Assembly: GCF_000224415.1 (NCBI RefSeq)
Contig: NZ_AFXQ01000010.1
Span: forward strand, 46,475-110,474
Length of the DNA stretch: 64,000 nt
Direction: 5' to 3'
Source of the DNA: Citricoccus sp. CH26A
Lineage (GTDB): Bacteria; Actinomycetota; Actinomycetes; Actinomycetales; Micrococcaceae
This document shows positions 39,901-47,178 of this stretch, one piece after another. The notes under the pieces were generated by a model. The model was not told the DNA's origin and did not search any database. It worked only from the letters and a program-made list of their open reading frames with translations. A program made the position numbers and the translations under genes. Numbering within the stretch: the stretch's first letter is position 1; each line of letters begins with the position of its first letter.

Positions 39901-41095
39901 CTTCGAGCACATCCGCAAGCGGCCGGAGTCGTCCCTGGCCGTGGTCACCGCCAGCCCCCTGCATGCCCGGCGGGTCGCCGAGGCCATCCGGCTCAACCTG
40001 CCCAACAACCCCTGGGCGGCACCGTTCTTCACCCGCGCCGAGGAGCCCTTCGTGGTGGCGCCGATGGCCCGGGCCCACGGCGTGGTCAGGGACCACATCG
40101 TCTTCACGCTGGGTTACGGCCGGACCCCGCACGGCCGCGTCGTGCACCACTTCGGCCCGTTCTCCGAGGCCGGGGGACGGGAACTGTACGCGACGGCGAT
40201 GACCCGCGCCCGGGAGCACCTGCACGTGCTCACCTGCGTCCACCCCGACGACCTGGACCCGACGCGCCTGGGCAACGGTGCCGCCGACTTCTACGGGCTG
40301 CTCGCCGCCTACCTGAAGGACGGCGGCCACGTCTCGCACCCGCGGCCGGCTGACCCCCTGGTGGCCGACCTCGCGGACCGCCTGCAGCAGCGGCACGGGA
40401 CCGTGGTGCCGCAGTTCGGCGGCAGCATCGACCTGGCCGTGTGGAACCCGCTGGGCACTCCGTCCTGGGACGGCCAGGCCGCGGCCGAGCGGACCGCCCC
40501 GGTGGCGCTGGTCTCCGACGGCTCGGAGTCCTACCGCCGGATGAGCGTGCGGGAGCGGTCCCGTCAGCGGCCCCAGCAGCTCGAGCGCAGCGGCTGGCAG
40601 TACTACCCGCTGTGGACCATCGACGTGTTCGCCGACCCCGCCGGGTGCGCGGAGGCCGTGGCGTCCATCCTGGGCCTGCCGGCGGCCGGGGACGGTCCCG
40701 GTGACGTCCTCGCCGAGGACGGCCTCCAGCCGCGCGCGGTGGCGCGGGCGATCCCCGCCGCCGTGCCCGAGGACGCGCCGGTGAGCGCGCCGAAGAGCGC
40801 GCCGGTGGACGGCCCGGACGGCCAGGAGGCGGACTCCACGCCGTCGGCGGACGGGGCGAGCACGGACGTTCCCGCCGGCCCCAAGGCCGGGACCGACACC
40901 GAGGCCCCGGACGCCGAGGCCGACGGCGTGGACGCCGGGGACTCCGCCCCCGAGATGGACAACGTCGTTCACCTCACCGTGGTCTCCGGGGGTTCCGAGG
41001 GGGATCCCGCGGCCGGGGATCCTGCCCCTGAGGGTGTCTCGGGTGCCGGTTCCTCGGTCTTCGATCCGGCGGCCCACGACGTTGACTCCCGCTGA
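36953..41095 (+). CDS. Large SF1 helicase-like protein with degenerate Walker A and Vsr-like C-terminal domain
   Basis: 1380 residues. Residues 60-260 resemble the DUF4011-type N-terminal region of UPF1-like SF1 proteins. A Q-motif (DADPSQQEALDHI, ~285-297) leads to a Walker-A-like TPPGTGQTQT in which Gln313 replaces the essential Lys. The Walker B region reads LLLDAESLALS (near 845) instead of DEAS, and the motif after it reads MHRGLERRLTRLI where HYRS is usual. Residues ~1183-1229 (VALVSDGSESYRRM, RQRPQQLERSGWQYYPLWTI) look like the Vsr/MTES_1575 nuclease-type domain. The last 150 residues are acidic, Pro/Ala-rich and disordered. The GTG at 36953 follows GGAAGGACAA. ATP hydrolysis is doubtful; the role is unknown. 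Confidence 0.7.
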   Translation: MTEQDRTQSPAAPRPDAETPDGGAPGSEDRPTFPAWLASLGSGTENDTMLRFAPSSANSIDITHSHPSGLSQFLSGRKTRLSTLLRDQEQFVAARGAARQLRGKIQELAEDRGVDVGYLATGVATWRTIEEGRSTQMSAPVLLARLTLTLRSEQDDYEVQITERARLNPALARYFRDTFGIALDADDYLRAAYATAKLEPMPALELLRSEARRLRGLVVENRLLVSTFADLADTASVDVVDSTHPVVAALYDAGSGMVPRRGELTDTGLAPLDERDPRDETLVLDADPSQQEALDHIAAGHDLVVVTPPGTGQTQTAANAVAQLAAAGKRVLVVAERTATLDDFRRRLGSVDLDSLALDLPAGATPESLRRQLIRALLRVERAQEPATNRLHATLVERRHQLRDHLRSLHNTRDRWGCSPFQAMQSLAALTAMDPAPSTTVRLKRSVLDATVNREETAAKLIRAGELGAFSRASTESPWYGARLRNVQETEEAYGLAEDLAAALPVLREQLEKATEQAQLRPGSTLAEWVRQIQVMSAVRTSLDQFTPDIFDRPVTDLISATASGQWRKQHGVEMSSMTRSRLRRVAKEYIRPGMHVADLHESLVQVQAQRAEWAQWAVSKRHPSVPSGLETLSAKGQEVAGELGRLQRMLAEPRRDADRLDQLHVDELSTVLDRLVADQETLKTLPERTLVGDQLREHGLQELMADLQQREVPVQQLRSELELAWWQSALEAMISGDDYLAMTDAASLRRIESEYRLADATHLETGSQRLNWTLSQQWRKASSYHRASARVLRGLLKDGNPDPETLAALEPGLLQSLVPVWTTSPLALAEFPADLGFDTVLLLDAESLALSTALGAISRGRQVVAFGDGTSGSPKPFNVSVDPTATVHSPREVDSAFSALIRVLPSVQLRIMHRGLERRLTRLIGDQLYDGQLDMLPGAAELTGSDHPVRVEFLPGGTGMPGAGDEGVESTVAEVNRTMDLVFEHIRKRPESSLAVVTASPLHARRVAEAIRLNLPNNPWAAPFFTRAEEPFVVAPMARAHGVVRDHIVFTLGYGRTPHGRVVHHFGPFSEAGGRELYATAMTRAREHLHVLTCVHPDDLDPTRLGNGAADFYGLLAAYLKDGGHVSHPRPADPLVADLADRLQQRHGTVVPQFGGSIDLAVWNPLGTPSWDGQAAAERTAPVALVSDGSESYRRMSVRERSRQRPQQLERSGWQYYPLWTIDVFADPAGCAEAVASILGLPAAGDGPGDVLAEDGLQPRAVARAIPAAVPEDAPVSAPKSAPVDGPDGQEADSTPSADGASTDVPAGPKAGTDTEAPDAEADGVDAGDSAPEMDNVVHLTVVSGGSEGDPAAGDPAPEGVSGAGSSVFDPAAHDVDSR

Positions 41096-41354
41096 CCCCT
41101 CGCCCGCCGGCGCCGCGGGCTCCACACCCCGGCGCCGCGGGGGCCGGGCCGGACATCGTCGGGTCGATGCCCCGGGCACCGGGCCGGCCAGCGCCGACGG
41201 ACCCGAGCCGCAGCTGGACGGTCCCCAGCTCGGGGATCGGTCGTCGCCGGGCAGGCCATCCGAGCAGGGCTCCACGCCGACGCCTGCACCGGCTCCGCGT
41301 CTGTCCGAGCGCGACCGCTGGATCCTGGAGCAGAAGCCTCCCCACTGGGGCTAG
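41034..41354 (+). CDS. Small basic protein overlapping the helicase-like gene
   Basis: A frame of up to 106 residues overlaps the end of the helicase-like gene and runs past it. Possible starts are GTG 41034, GTG 41043 or TTG 41082; none has a convincing ribosome site. The middle is Pro/Gly/Arg-rich and disordered, but the C-terminus LSERDRWILEQKPPHWG is compact, aromatic and looks selected; I believe similar endings occur in related Micrococcaceae proteins, from memory only. Its position suggests co-expression with the upstream gene. The function is unknown. Confidence 0.5.
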   Translation: MSRVPVPRSSIRRPTTLTPADPSPAGAAGSTPRRRGGRAGHRRVDAPGTGPASADGPEPQLDGPQLGDRSSPGRPSEQGSTPTPAPAPRLSERDRWILEQKPPHWG

Positions 41355-41369
41355 GACCCCAAGGCGGGA

Positions 41370-42239
41370 TCAGGGCCCGGGTTCCTGGGCGGAAATCTCG
41401 CCGGACAGCAGGACGGTCAGCTCCCGGGACAGGGCCGCTGCCGCCAGCGCCGCGCCCGCGCCGTCCGGGACGGCCAGCACCAGCACCGGGCCGGAGCCGG
41501 CACCGGAGGACCGCTCCTGCAACACCTCGAGGCGCTCGGCCAGGACACTGCCGTCCATGCCGATGACGTCCACGGGATCACCCGTGCTCACGAGCGACAG
41601 GGCGGCCGGGTCGGCGATGCGGACGGCCACGGGCCGGTGGCCGGCGGGCGCCGCGGGCACCGGTGGGGCCGCGGCGGCATCGTCCGGGACCGCGTCTGCG
41701 ACGGCAGCCGTCTCCGCGGCCTCCGCCACGTCCGACGGCACCGCGGCGCCTCCGGCCCCGGGTGAGAGGACCGGCATCAGCGGGGCGTCCTGCGCCCCCG
41801 AGCCCGCCGTCCCGGAGTCCTCTGCCGCGATCGGGTCCTCCGCTGCCGGGCCCGCGGTGGGGACCGAGGCGGGGTCCACGCCGGGACCGGTGGCCACGAA
41901 CAGCGCTCCGGCCACGGCCAGGGGGAGGGCGGCCACCGCCAGGCGCAGGCGCGTCCGCCGTCGCCCCGGTGCGCGGCCGGCACCGCCGTCCGCGCCGCCG
42001 TCAACCGGCGGGTCACCGTCGTCGGGCTCGGCGGACGATCCCGCCAGGTGGGCCGGTGGGGGAGCGGCGAGGCGCCGGCGGATCAGCGCCCGCTCACGGC
42101 GCAGGGCGGACCGCTCCCTGCGGTGCAGGGAGCGGGTCCGTTCCTGGGAGGGCCGTCCTCGGGAGACGGCGGCGGGGCCGGGCGAGGCAGGGCGTCGGCG
42201 CGGTGACGGGGCGGGTGTGCACGGGACTCCGGTGGGCAT
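41370..42239 (-). CDS. Membrane-anchored SAF-domain protein (CpaB/RcpC-like)
   Basis: 289 residues. An Arg-rich cytosolic N-terminus of ~95 residues (RERSALRRERALIRRRLA) precedes one membrane segment (LRLAVAALPLAVAGALFVAT), then an Ala/Pro/Asp-rich linker, then a C-terminal domain (GHRPVAVRIADPAALSLVSTGDPVDVIGMDG, RLEVLQERSS, LVLAVPDGAGAALAAAA) resembling the SAF/RcpC domain of Flp pilus assembly protein CpaB. No other tad/flp pilus genes lie nearby, so a pilus role is not supported by context. It is convergent with the small gene before it, with 15 bases between. Confidence 0.6.
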   Translation of the reverse strand: MPTGVPCTPAPSPRRRPASPGPAAVSRGRPSQERTRSLHRRERSALRRERALIRRRLAAPPPAHLAGSSAEPDDGDPPVDGGADGGAGRAPGRRRTRLRLAVAALPLAVAGALFVATGPGVDPASVPTAGPAAEDPIAAEDSGTAGSGAQDAPLMPVLSPGAGGAAVPSDVAEAAETAAVADAVPDDAAAAPPVPAAPAGHRPVAVRIADPAALSLVSTGDPVDVIGMDGSVLAERLEVLQERSSGAGSGPVLVLAVPDGAGAALAAAALSRELTVLLSGEISAQEPGP

Positions 42240-42335
42240 GCCGCGATCACATCAGGTCGCGGAGGGCCTCCGCCGCGGGGGTGGCGTGGGAGCGGGGACG
42301 GCGCGCCGTGCGCCGGTCAGCGGTGGAGTACCGGC

Positions 42336-42713
42336 TCAGACGGAGGCGGGCGCCGGGGTCTTGGCCGGCGTGGAACCGGAGGACGCCGGGGCGGCGGAGC
42401 CGGACGACTTCTCGGCCGGGGCCGTGCTGCCCGAGTCCGTGGAACCGGAGGAGGACGCCGAGGAGCCCTCGGAGCTGCCGGAACCGTTCGAGGACGCCGC
42501 CGTGGAGGCACCGCTGCCCTTGGAACCGGATCCGTCCGAGCGGGAGTCGGTGCGGTAGAAACCGGACCCCTTGAACACGACGCCCACGGAGTTGAACTTC
42601 TTGCGCAGCGTGCCCTCACATTCGGGGCAGACCGTGAGCGAATCGTCGCTGAACGACTGGACGATGTCGAACGCGTGACCGCAGTCCTTGCAGGCGTAGG
42701 CGTAGGTGGGCAC
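42336..42713 (-). CDS. FmdB-family zinc-ribbon protein under CIRCE control
   Basis: 125 residues. The first 60 are the FmdB putative regulatory domain: PTYAYACKDCGHAFDIVQSF with the first CxxC, TVCPECEGTLRKKF with the second, together binding one zinc, then VVFKGSGFYRTD. The remaining 65 residues are a Ser/Gly/Ala/Pro low-complexity tail. The GTG at 42713 follows a good ribosome site (GGAAGGAG). A perfect CIRCE-like operator lies 67-93 bases upstream, which predicts HrcA repression and heat induction, as for groES at 18.7 kb. The function of FmdB proteins is not established. Confidence 0.9.
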   Translation of the reverse strand: MPTYAYACKDCGHAFDIVQSFSDDSLTVCPECEGTLRKKFNSVGVVFKGSGFYRTDSRSDGSGSKGSGASTAASSNGSGSSEGSSASSSGSTDSGSTAPAEKSSGSAAPASSGSTPAKTPAPASV

Positions 42714-42779
42714 CGGGGACACTCCTTCCGGCCAGCCGTGGGCCGGGCAGGGACAGACCGTTCCGTCCGCCGGGCGGGC

Positions 42780-42806
42780 TTGGCACTCGCACGTTTCGAG
42801 TGCCAA
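42780..42806 (-). promoter_or_regulatory. CIRCE operator (HrcA site) upstream of FmdB gene
   Basis: TTGGCACTC-N9-GAGTGCCAA, a perfect nine-base inverted repeat with the exact CIRCE spacing; it differs from the textbook TTAGCACTC...GAGTGCTAA at one symmetric position per arm. A TAGCAT box (minus strand, about 42813-42808) lies immediately upstream, so the site sits at the transcription start. Confidence 0.85.
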
Positions 42807-42808
42807 TG

Positions 42809-43540
42809 CTACACCCCCGGGGACGTCTCCTCGTCGCCGAACCACGTGACGCCGTCGGCGGTGACCGCCCCGTCCACCGGCACGTCGAACTCCCCGGCGG
42901 GGATGAACCCGCGGCTCATCAGCTCGTGCCGGAACACGGACGCGAGGGTGACCGGGCCGTTCTCGCCGTCCTGGCGCTGCCGGCGCACCCCGGCCAGGAA
43001 CCGGTCGTAGTACCCGCCGCCCTGGCCCATCCGGATGCCGCGCAGGTCCACCACTTGGGCGGGCACCAGGACGAGGTCCACGGTGCGCATCGTCTCGAGC
43101 CCGTACCGTTCGCCGACCGGCTCGTCGATGGGGGCCACGGGGCTGCGGGCCAGCTCCACGCCCGGGAACCAGCGAGCCCAGGACAGCTGGCGCTCCGGCT
43201 CGGTGATGGGCACCAGCACCTCGACCCCGGCCTCGTGCAAGGCCTGGCGCAGCGGCCCGGTGTCCGGCTCGGTCCCGTAGGACATCACGACGGCGGCGCG
43301 CCGGTGGCGTGCGCGCGGCAGGTACCAGTCGAGCACGTGGCGGGTGAGGGCACGCGACTGCTCGGCCCTCTCGTCCTCGCCCAGCTCGCGGCGCCGCGCC
43401 CGCCACAGCGTGCGGACGTCCTGTTTGCGCCACTGCAGCGTCTCCTCGGGCGTGGATCCGCGGTCGCCGGTCAGCTTGGCGGAGTACTGGGCCTCGGGCT
43501 GGTTCTGGGGGGCGGTTTCATGGGGGGACACGCCTCCCAT
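42809..43540 (-). CDS. 5-formyltetrahydrofolate cyclo-ligase
   Basis: Converts 5-formyl-THF to 5,10-methenyl-THF with ATP. 243 residues. The N-terminal helix ETLQWRKQDVRTLWRARRREL carries the usual Lys/Arg residues, VVMSYGTEPDTGPLRQALHEAG is the folate-binding core, and LVLVPAQVVDLRGIRMGQGGGYYDRFLA is the conserved ATP/magnesium region. The ATG at 43540 gives a 30-residue non-conserved leader. The stop lies two bases before the CIRCE element of the FmdB gene, so FmdB has its own promoter. It is divergent from the GNAT gene. Confidence 0.93.
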   Translation of the reverse strand: MGGVSPHETAPQNQPEAQYSAKLTGDRGSTPEETLQWRKQDVRTLWRARRRELGEDERAEQSRALTRHVLDWYLPRARHRRAAVVMSYGTEPDTGPLRQALHEAGVEVLVPITEPERQLSWARWFPGVELARSPVAPIDEPVGERYGLETMRTVDLVLVPAQVVDLRGIRMGQGGGYYDRFLAGVRRQRQDGENGPVTLASVFRHELMSRGFIPAGEFDVPVDGAVTADGVTWFGDEETSPGV

Positions 43541-43597
43541 TGTGCCTCGTCGGGACACCTCGGGACCGTGGCCCCCGCCGGGCCATAGGATCGAGCC

Positions 43598-44227
43598 ATG
43601 GCTCCCGCCCAGAACCACTCGTGGCCCGTGACCCTGGAGCACGGGGACCTGGTGCTGCGCCCCTTCCGGCGCTGGGACCAGGAGGAGTGGATGGCCCTGA
43701 GGTCCCGCAACCGTGACTGGCTGCAGCCGTGGGACGCGACGAACCCGGCGCCGGAGACGGGGCTGAGGAGCTTCTTCGAGATGGTCCGGGTCCTCAACCG
43801 CAGCGGCCGGGACGGCACGGGACTGCCGTGGCTGATCTGCCTGCGCACCACGGTCGCCGGGGACCCGGTCATCGCCGGCCAGCTGAGCGTGTCCTCGATC
43901 GTGCGCGGCTCGGCGCAGTCCGCCTCGATCGGCTACTGGATCGACCAGGCGTGGGCCGGGCGGGGGATCGTTCCCACCGCCGTGGCGCTGGCCGTGGACC
44001 ACTGCTTCTCGTCCCTGGGCCTGCACCGGATGGAGATCAACATCCGTCCCGAGAACGCGGCCAGCCGCCGGGTGGTGGAGAAGCTCGGCTTCCGCCACGA
44101 GGGACTGCGCAAGGACTTCCTCCACATCGACGGTGAGTGGCGCGACCACGATTCCTTCGCGCTGACCGCCCCCGAGGTGCCCGGGGGGCTGCTCTCCCGC
44201 CTGGAACACGGGAGCCCCGCCGGCTGA
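43598..44227 (+). CDS. RimJ/RimL-type GNAT N-acetyltransferase
   Basis: 209 residues. It probably acetylates the N-terminus of a ribosomal or other protein. The acetyl-CoA fold is clear: LVLRPFRRWDQEEWMALR, YWIDQAWAGRGIVPTAVALA (the pyrophosphate-binding Gly/Arg loop), LHRMEINIRPENAASRRVVEKLGF, and GLRKDFLHIDGEWRDHDSFAL. A TAGGAT box at 43586-43591 ends six bases before the ATG, indicating leaderless expression. A hairpin terminator follows. Confidence 0.88.
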   Translation: MAPAQNHSWPVTLEHGDLVLRPFRRWDQEEWMALRSRNRDWLQPWDATNPAPETGLRSFFEMVRVLNRSGRDGTGLPWLICLRTTVAGDPVIAGQLSVSSIVRGSAQSASIGYWIDQAWAGRGIVPTAVALAVDHCFSSLGLHRMEINIRPENAASRRVVEKLGFRHEGLRKDFLHIDGEWRDHDSFALTAPEVPGGLLSRLEHGSPAG

Positions 44228-44265
44228 GGGCGCCCGGCGGGCCGTCGGCACGAGCCCCCGACGCC

Positions 44266-44295
44266 GGCGCGCCGGGTGGAAAGGGCCGGCGCGCC
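44266..44295 (+). terminator. Hairpin after GNAT gene
   Basis: 10-bp perfect arms GGCGCGCCGG / CCGGCGCGCC around a 10-base loop, 38 bases after the stop. Each arm is itself nearly palindromic, so other foldings are possible. Confidence 0.5.
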
Positions 44296-44384
44296 CGGGT
44301 CCGGTGTACGGAGAACGCGCAGGTCCGCGCAACACACCGTGTTGAATCACACGTCGGTAGTTCCCTGCCGGTAGCCTTGGCGGA

Positions 44385-45254
44385 GTGGACGCAGGCACGG
44401 GTATTCTCGAGGAGTCGCTCAGCCTCGCCTTGGGCTACCTTCCGGACATCCGCCTGCACGCCTCACTGGTGCTGTGCGTACTGGTGGCGGCGTGGTTGAT
44501 CGCCATCCACCGGAGGGCAACCCGCCAGCCCCCGTCCAGAAGCCACCGGAGGAAGTCCATGTCGCGCAACTCCCAGTCCACGCCCGGGGTCGCAGGCCGT
44601 TCCCGCGTGACGTCCGGACCCGGGTTCCGGATCAGGTGGGACCGCACGATCATCGCCCTCGTGGCAGCGCTGGCCCTCGTGACCGCCGTGGTGACCGGCC
44701 TGGCCGCCGCCCTCGGTGCCGGGACCGGTGCGGCCGCCGCCCTCTCCGCCCTGCTGGCCGTGGCCGGCGTCGCCTCGTTGCGGGCGCTGGCGCTGCGGGA
44801 CCGCAAGCGGCGGCGTGACGAGCGGATCGAGCAGGCGTTCACCGAGGCGATGAGTCCGGCCCGGCCCGCCGCCGGGCCCACCGGTCACGGTTCCGCCACC
44901 GTGTTCGACGCCGCCTCCGGCACGCCCACGGACCAGCCGGAGGAGGCCGACGTCGTGGCCCCGCCGGCCGCCGGCCCGCGCCAGGACGCCGATCCGGCCC
45001 CGGCCCCGGACACGACACCGGGCACCCGCGCCGACGACGCACCGCGGCCGTCCGTCCCGCGCCCGACCTACCTGGACGCCGCCGAGGCGCACCGTCCGCT
45101 GCCGGCACCCCTGGCCCGCCCGGAGGTCCCGGCCCACCAGCCGGGGACCAAGCTCAAGGCCGGTGTGTCCGACGAGTACCTCGCCAAGGTCCAGGCCACC
45201 GCCAACCGTCCCCTGGACCTGGACAAGGTCCTGGAACGCCGCCGGGCCGTCTGA
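44385..45254 (+). CDS. Hypothetical membrane protein with disordered C-terminal half
   Basis: 289 residues, no named family recognised. There is one membrane segment near residues 25-45 (ASLVLCVLVAAWLIAI), then a Ser/Arg-rich loop and two further segments (TIIALVAALALVTAVVTGLA and AAAALSALLAVAGVASL), a strongly basic stretch (RDRKRRRDERIEQ), and a long Pro/Ala/Asp-rich tail. It ends in a compact charged block, DEYLAKVQATANRPLDLDKVLERRR, that looks conserved. The GTG at 44385 follows TAGCCT (44372-44377) by seven bases. The next gene starts 17 bases after the stop, so they are probably co-transcribed. Confidence 0.65.
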   Translation: MDAGTGILEESLSLALGYLPDIRLHASLVLCVLVAAWLIAIHRRATRQPPSRSHRRKSMSRNSQSTPGVAGRSRVTSGPGFRIRWDRTIIALVAALALVTAVVTGLAAALGAGTGAAAALSALLAVAGVASLRALALRDRKRRRDERIEQAFTEAMSPARPAAGPTGHGSATVFDAASGTPTDQPEEADVVAPPAAGPRQDADPAPAPDTTPGTRADDAPRPSVPRPTYLDAAEAHRPLPAPLARPEVPAHQPGTKLKAGVSDEYLAKVQATANRPLDLDKVLERRRAV

Positions 45255-45271
45255 CGACGGGGGACGGGCCG

Positions 45272-46501
45272 ATGCTCCGGCCGGCGCCCGGGGAGCATGC
45301 GGAGAACCGGCAGGTCGCGTACCTGTCCTCCCCGGACGTGCGCTCGAGCATCGAGCGCGTCCTGGAGGTCCAGGGCCTGAGGCCGCTGCACGATGCCGAA
45401 CTGATGGACCTCCAGCACCGCCCCGGCGCCGGCGCCACCGGCGTCTTCCGGGTCCGGACGGCCCCCGGTCCCGGTGAGTCCACGCCCCCCGAGCTGTACG
45501 TCGCCCTGACCGCGGAGTCGGTCCCCGAGGATGCCGTGATCGATGCCGGCCGCGCCGCGGACACCGACTGGTCCGCGTGGTTCCACCCCCACGATCCACG
45601 GCTGCACGGACTGGCGCTGGCCTCGGACCCCGAGTCCGTGGCGGCCGTCTGGGGCGCCGGGGAACCCCTGACGGACCTGCAGACCGTCAGCTACCGGCCG
45701 CTGCGGCGGGCGGTCCTGCGGGCCGTGTTCGGCGGCCGGACCGTATTCCTGAAGGTGATGCGCGGCGGCCAGGCCACGGGACTGCACCACCGGCACGTGC
45801 TGCTGGCGGCGGCCGGCGTGCCGGTCCCGCCCGTGCTGGGCCCGCCGGTGGCCGACGTCCTGGCCCTGGGGCAGGGCGCGGGCACGGTCCTGGCGGGACA
45901 GATCATGGCGGACGGCGCCCGGCGGATCGATCCGGCCGAGATCACGCAGCTGCTCGACCGCATGCCCGCCGAGCTGCTGTCCCTGCCGCGGCGCGAGGCG
46001 TGGGCGGACCGCACCCCCTCCTACGGCCATGCCGCGGCCACGGCGCTGCCGGACCAGGCCCGCCGTATCCGGTCCCTGGTGGACCACCTGCAACGGCAGC
46101 TGGACTGCTCGGACCGCGGCCCCGTGGTGCCCGCCCACGGTGACCTCTACGAGGCGAACCTGCTGGTGGCGGAGGGGCGGATCAGCTGCGTGCTGGACAT
46201 CGACGGCGCCGGTCCCGGGCACCGGGTGGACGACCTGGCCTGCTTCCTGGGGCACCTGGCGGTGCTGCCGACGGTCGACGAGCGGTACGTGTTCACCGAC
46301 TCGGCGCTGCGCCGGTTCCACTCGCACTTCGTGACGACCGTGGACCCTGTCGCCCTGGCATGCCGCTCGGCGTCGGTGGCGCTGTCCCTGGTGGCCGGTG
46401 CCCGGGACTCCGGCCGCCGGGACTGGCAGTCGGCGGCCCGGAAGCGGCTGGACGTCGCGGAGTCGCTGCTGGGGCTGCCTCAGTCGGCCTCGGGCTGGTA
46501 G
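45272..46501 (+). CDS. APH-family phosphotransferase (protein-kinase-like fold)
   Basis: 409 residues with an aminoglycoside-phosphotransferase/choline-kinase-like C-terminal domain: the ATP-binding Lys in TVFLKVMRGG, the catalytic HGDLYEANLLV (His-x-Asp-x4-Asn), and the magnesium motif VLDIDGAGPGHRVDDLA. The N-terminal ~130 residues are not recognised. The substrate is unknown; family members act on sugars, amino sugars or choline. The ATG at 45272 lies 17 bases after the membrane protein gene. The 3' end overlaps the convergent response-regulator gene by 22 bases. Confidence 0.75.
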   Translation: MLRPAPGEHAENRQVAYLSSPDVRSSIERVLEVQGLRPLHDAELMDLQHRPGAGATGVFRVRTAPGPGESTPPELYVALTAESVPEDAVIDAGRAADTDWSAWFHPHDPRLHGLALASDPESVAAVWGAGEPLTDLQTVSYRPLRRAVLRAVFGGRTVFLKVMRGGQATGLHHRHVLLAAAGVPVPPVLGPPVADVLALGQGAGTVLAGQIMADGARRIDPAEITQLLDRMPAELLSLPRREAWADRTPSYGHAAATALPDQARRIRSLVDHLQRQLDCSDRGPVVPAHGDLYEANLLVAEGRISCVLDIDGAGPGHRVDDLACFLGHLAVLPTVDERYVFTDSALRRFHSHFVTTVDPVALACRSASVALSLVAGARDSGRRDWQSAARKRLDVAESLLGLPQSASGW

Positions 46502-47178
46502 TCCTTCTCGTCCACCAGCCGGTAGCCCACGCCCCGGACGGTGACAAAGCGGGAGGCGCCCAGCTTGTTGCGCAGGTAGCGCACGTACACGTCCACCACG
46601 TTCGAACCGGGGTCGAAGTCATAACCCCAGACCCGGGACAGCAGCTGCTCCCGGCTCAGGGCCTGGCCCGGGTGGCGCATGAACGTCTCGGCCAGGGAGA
46701 ACTCCCGGGCGGAGAGGTCCACCTCCACCCCGCCGATCGCGGCCACGTGCCGCAGCGGGTCGAGCTCCAGGTCCGCATGGCGCAGCACCGGGTCCTCGGG
46801 GGCCTGGCCGTTGCCGTTGTCACCGCGCAGCCGCAGCCGGACCCGGGCCACCAGCTCGGCGAAACGGAACGGCTTGGGCACGTAGTCGTCGGCGCCCGAG
46901 GTCAGCCCGGTGACGGTGTCCTCGCCGGAGGTGCGGGCGGTGAGGATGATCACCGGCAGGCTCGCGTCCTGCGCCCTGATCTTCCTGAGCACCTCGAACC
47001 CGTCCATGTCCGGCAGCCCCAGGTCCAGGATGACCAGCTCGAAACCACCGGTCAGGGCCAGCACCAGCCCCTCACGACCGGTGGCGGCGACGGTGGTCGC
47101 CAGGCCCTCCGCCTTCAGGCCCTTGGCCACGAACGAACTGATCCGCGGCTCGTCTTCGATCATCAGAATCTGGCTCAC
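46480..47178 (-). CDS. OmpR/PhoB-family response regulator
   Basis: 232 residues. The receiver domain has the acidic pocket MIEDEPRI, the phosphoacceptor Asp in VILDLGLPDMDG, and the Lys in DDYVPKPFRFAEL; a winged-helix DNA-binding domain follows (EFSLAETFMRHPGQALSREQ, VVDVYVRYLRNKLG, TVRGVGYRL). The GTG at 47178 overlaps the kinase stop by three bases (GTGA), which fixes the start. It is the last gene of the operon acidic protein - kinase - regulator. Confidence 0.93.
   Translation of the reverse strand: MSQILMIEDEPRISSFVAKGLKAEGLATTVAATGREGLVLALTGGFELVILDLGLPDMDGFEVLRKIRAQDASLPVIILTARTSGEDTVTGLTSGADDYVPKPFRFAELVARVRLRLRGDNGNGQAPEDPVLRHADLELDPLRHVAAIGGVEVDLSAREFSLAETFMRHPGQALSREQLLSRVWGYDFDPGSNVVDVYVRYLRNKLGASRFVTVRGVGYRLVDEKDYQPEAD

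Noticed and set aside
38510..41275. 921-codon minus-strand frame opposite the helicase-like gene
   Set aside because: Shadow frame; the plus-strand protein has recognisable motifs and a good ribosome site.
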